Source of the DNA: Candidatus Scatomorpha stercoravium
GTDB taxonomy: Bacteria; Bacillota; Clostridia; Oscillospirales; Oscillospiraceae
Assembly: GCA_018716005.1 (NCBI GenBank)
Contig: DVKN01000248.1
Span: forward strand, 1 to 14,624
Direction: 5' to 3'
Length of the DNA stretch: 14,624 bases
Positions 13,901 to 14,624 of this stretch are shown one piece after another; within the stretch, counting starts at the first letter, position 1, and each line of letters starts with the position of its first letter. Made by a program: the position numbers and the translations under genes. The notes under the pieces are model-generated. The model saw nothing but the letters and a program-made list of their open reading frames with translations. It was not told the DNA's origin and ran no database searches.

Positions 13901-14624
13901 CGGAATAGTCAGCTATGCCTTCGGCGGCAATGTCACGATAACGGGCGGCACGGTCGAGGCGGCGGGCTACCACGCGCCCGTCAGCGGCAGCCTCACTATC
14001 ACCCCGGCTGAGGGCGGTTACGAGCTGAGCGCGCACGACAGTTTCGTCGCTGATGACGATAGCCCCGACTGGGAGGCCATGGCCGGCGCGGCGGAGGCCG
14101 TCGATTTCACCGCCGGAAGCGCCGTGAGCCTGCCGGAAGACACTCGGTACATCAAAGCCGCCCCGGCAGAAGACGAGCCCGAGCCCGATCCCGATTGGCC
14201 CGATTGGCCCGATTGGCCCTGGCATCCGGGCGGCTCCGGCGGCACGGTCACGCGCTATGTCATGCTGACATTCGAGACGCGCGGCGGCAGCGAGCTCGAC
14301 GAGCTCCGCGTCCCCGCCGGCACGACCGTCGACCTCAGTGATTACTCCAGCGAGCGCGCCGGCTATGACTTCGCGCTCTGGTACCCCGACGAGAGCTTCT
14401 CGGGGAGCATAGACGAGATTTACATGGACCGCGACAAGACCGTATACGCCGCCTGGGAGCCCTTCGCCGACGCCGCGCCCGGCGACTGGTTCTATGGCGA
14501 CCTCGTGTACGTCTACGAAAACGGCCTCATGGACGGCGTCTCCGAAACGCTCTTCGCGCCGGACGGCGCTGTGACGCGCGGCATGATAGTCACGATACTG
14601 CACCGCCTCGAGGGCGGGCCGGTT
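10941..14624 (+). CDS. Giant secreted beta-helix/SLH surface protein (3' end beyond the window)
   Basis: The frame is open from the ATG at 10941 to the window edge, 1228 residues with no stop. Order of parts: signal peptide (MRKRIL, hydrophobic core, ATALA, cleavage near 25); a first module ending NIKWDGSTLTLNGAT (67-81); about 14 beta-helix-like repeats (116-523); a second module with NIKWDGVTLTLKDAT (613-627); a third with NIKWDGETLTLRNAT (910-924). A BIG2-like Ig domain (about 784-870, VSVSPETATVKVGGTQQF) lies between the last two. A DWP linker (about 1085) leads to an InlB-like repeat (about 1104-1173, with the family's GY.F..W pattern as GYDFALWYP, and TVYAAWEP), then the start of an SLH domain (1175 on, FADAAPGDWFYGDLVYVYENG). 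SLH domains bind pyruvylated cell-wall polymers, so the protein is probably wall-bound; more SLH copies probably follow. GGAGG lies ten bases before the ATG. Ligand or adhesion role unknown. Confidence 0.9.
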   Translation, partial: MRKRILAIAMALCLIITLLPATALAADAETITIGGVTLSGSADAPAYAATDENGAVSTEGASESSYNIKWDGSTLTLNGATITAGSSNGAAIYRRGELTITLTGSNTVKGPEAADSIGIRIANGNLTIGGGGSLDVSGRTDYLDIDATSLNIGIYVDGEYDITINNCTIEAEGSGVVSGSSYGIFSEFGDVIINGGTVTARGGAIQNSDSMSYGIRASEVSITNRGKVKAYGGGYVRTYAHGGSANWSPDSSYGICAPGGINITNSTVEAYGGTAKVNSVGIYTNSGDVTITGSSSVTASYNDEDFIIDDRFEFGDGYGIYSGVGVRVEGGMVYAYGAPATGDGSDSYGIYAKGNVAMSGFAMVTASGGDAPSGDSFGISAGANVEMSGNSTVNATGGTSGGGSFGIRAGSVTWSGYSDVTATGGTSAISAEGDVAMSGYGEVTATGDTATGGSYGISADSGDVSISNGTVKAESSDSGIYAGEGDVAISGGTVSATGGSYGIKTDAGQTIISGGESITASGGIQAINKCNISPVSGTTGDILGGDDAGSAVDVDADDGLSGHKYLNITFDVPASEIAVGGVYLRGSSAAIAYATTDAATGVVTLGGDEANHNIKWDGVTLTLKDATINGSISHNNNKVPSIRLVIEGVNSITGNISQEKYYNPSLTISGGGTLKISAGNTGINVYSLTIESGTLEITGGQSGVNAPGGVTIKGGEIEVNGGNAFTNDTEVTVDPQSGKQICVYVGDSEAEAWALGTYTSETELIVADTVNKYFHSYIEDAPIVTNVSVSPETATVKVGGTQQFTAAVSGTGDFSKDVNWSVSGNNSDDTTINDGVLKVAADETATELTVTATSVGDGTIYDTATVTVTQDEPEEYDIYIFGEGYDAPFYATTGDTPNTLTVCGEDDNWNIKWDGETLTLRNATVFCIMGNQAGTNTAIQRDAGERLAVQLTGDNTVVGPQYGIAAGNITISGDGTLRVWAHEIPRDGIVSYAFGGNVTITGGTVEAAGYHAPVSGSLTITPAEGGYELSAHDSFVADDDSPDWEAMAGAAEAVDFTAGSAVSLPEDTRYIKAAPAEDEPEPDPDWPDWPDWPWHPGGSGGTVTRYVMLTFETRGGSELDELRVPAGTTVDLSDYSSERAGYDFALWYPDESFSGSIDEIYMDRDKTVYAAWEPFADAAPGDWFYGDLVYVYENGLMDGVSETLFAPDGAVTRGMIVTILHRLEGGPV
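11286..12509 (+). repeat. About 14 tandem protein repeats of 22-40 residues (beta-helix-like)
   Basis: The repeat consensus is S-Y/F-G-I-x-A-x-x-G-x-V-x-I-S-G-G-T-V-x-A-x-G-G, seen from SIGIRIANGNLTI at residue 116 to SYGIKTDAGQTIISGG. The copies become shorter and more regular toward the C-terminal side; for example SYGISADSGDVSISNGTVKA, then DSGIYAGEGDVAISGGTVSA. The first seven are longer, with inserts rich in Tyr, Asn and Asp. Regular turns of this length fit a right-handed parallel beta-helix. Codons in the repeats differ between copies, so they are not recent duplications. Confidence 0.8.
14193..14219 (+). repeat. Three exact copies of a 9-bp repeat coding Asp-Trp-Pro
   Basis: GATTGGCCC occurs three times in a row in frame, giving DWPDWPDWP in a Pro/Trp/Glu-rich linker between the last beta module and the InlB-like repeat. 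The exact identity suggests recent slippage and a linker whose length may vary between strains. Confidence 0.85.

Noticed and set aside
11904..14603. A very long (899-codon) open frame on the - strand
   Set aside because: It lies entirely antisense to the surface protein gene, whose + frame shows a signal peptide, repeats, BIG2-like, InlB-like and SLH domains in order and an ATGA overlap with the gene before it. The antisense frame shows no recognisable domain and stays open because of repetitive, GC-rich codons.

Overview
The window looks like a piece of a GC-rich Bacillota genome, probably an uncultured gut Oscillospirales/Clostridia member. The reasons are strong AGGAGG-type ribosome binding sites, sigma-A promoters with 17-bp spacers, a YerB/DUF3048 lipoprotein, YwlG, SecG, a PrsW protease, and a large SLH-domain surface protein. 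Genes are densely packed, often with ATGA/GTGA overlaps. GTG and TTG starts are common, and Ile is often coded by ATA despite the high GC.

Layout. Positions 2-76 hold the tail of an unrecognised + strand gene, followed by a strong bidirectional terminator (82-120) and a six-unit 21-bp palindrome array (121-247). The array abuts the stop codon of a - strand operon made of a DUF3048/YerB lipoprotein gene and a rarD-like EamA transporter gene (248-2233). A divergent promoter pair sharing one -35 element separates this operon from the + strand ywlG (2365-2922). ywlG ends in a hairpin shared with the convergent secG (2982-3209). Next, on the - strand, come a DUF3592-like small protein and an 859-residue PEP/pyruvate-binding (PPDK_N) protein with a KaiC-like N-terminus that lacks a P-loop (3287-6216). 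They are followed by a serine alpha/beta hydrolase (6393-7175, +) and a membrane acyltransferase (7195-8241, -), whose ends meet at a hairpin with the hydrolase stop codon in its loop.

From 8397 onward, all on the + strand, lies the most interesting region. One overlapping operon encodes an ECF-type sigma factor, a small two-helix membrane protein (candidate anti-sigma), a seven-helix membrane protein and a PrsW-family intramembrane protease. After a terminator, a second transcription unit encodes a paralogue of the small two-helix protein, overlapped by ATGA with a secreted protein of at least 1228 residues. That protein has about 14 beta-helix-like repeats, three NIKWDG modules, a BIG2-like domain, an InlB-like repeat and the start of an SLH domain, and it runs off the window end.

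The working idea, which is inference, is a membrane-stress or envelope-sensing circuit. The 7TM protein and/or PrsW would control release of the sigma factor from a two-helix membrane protein, and the duplicated small protein would tie the circuit to production or anchoring of the giant surface protein. No tRNA, rRNA, CRISPR array or insertion sequence was seen, and no gene-free stretch exceeds 300 bases.
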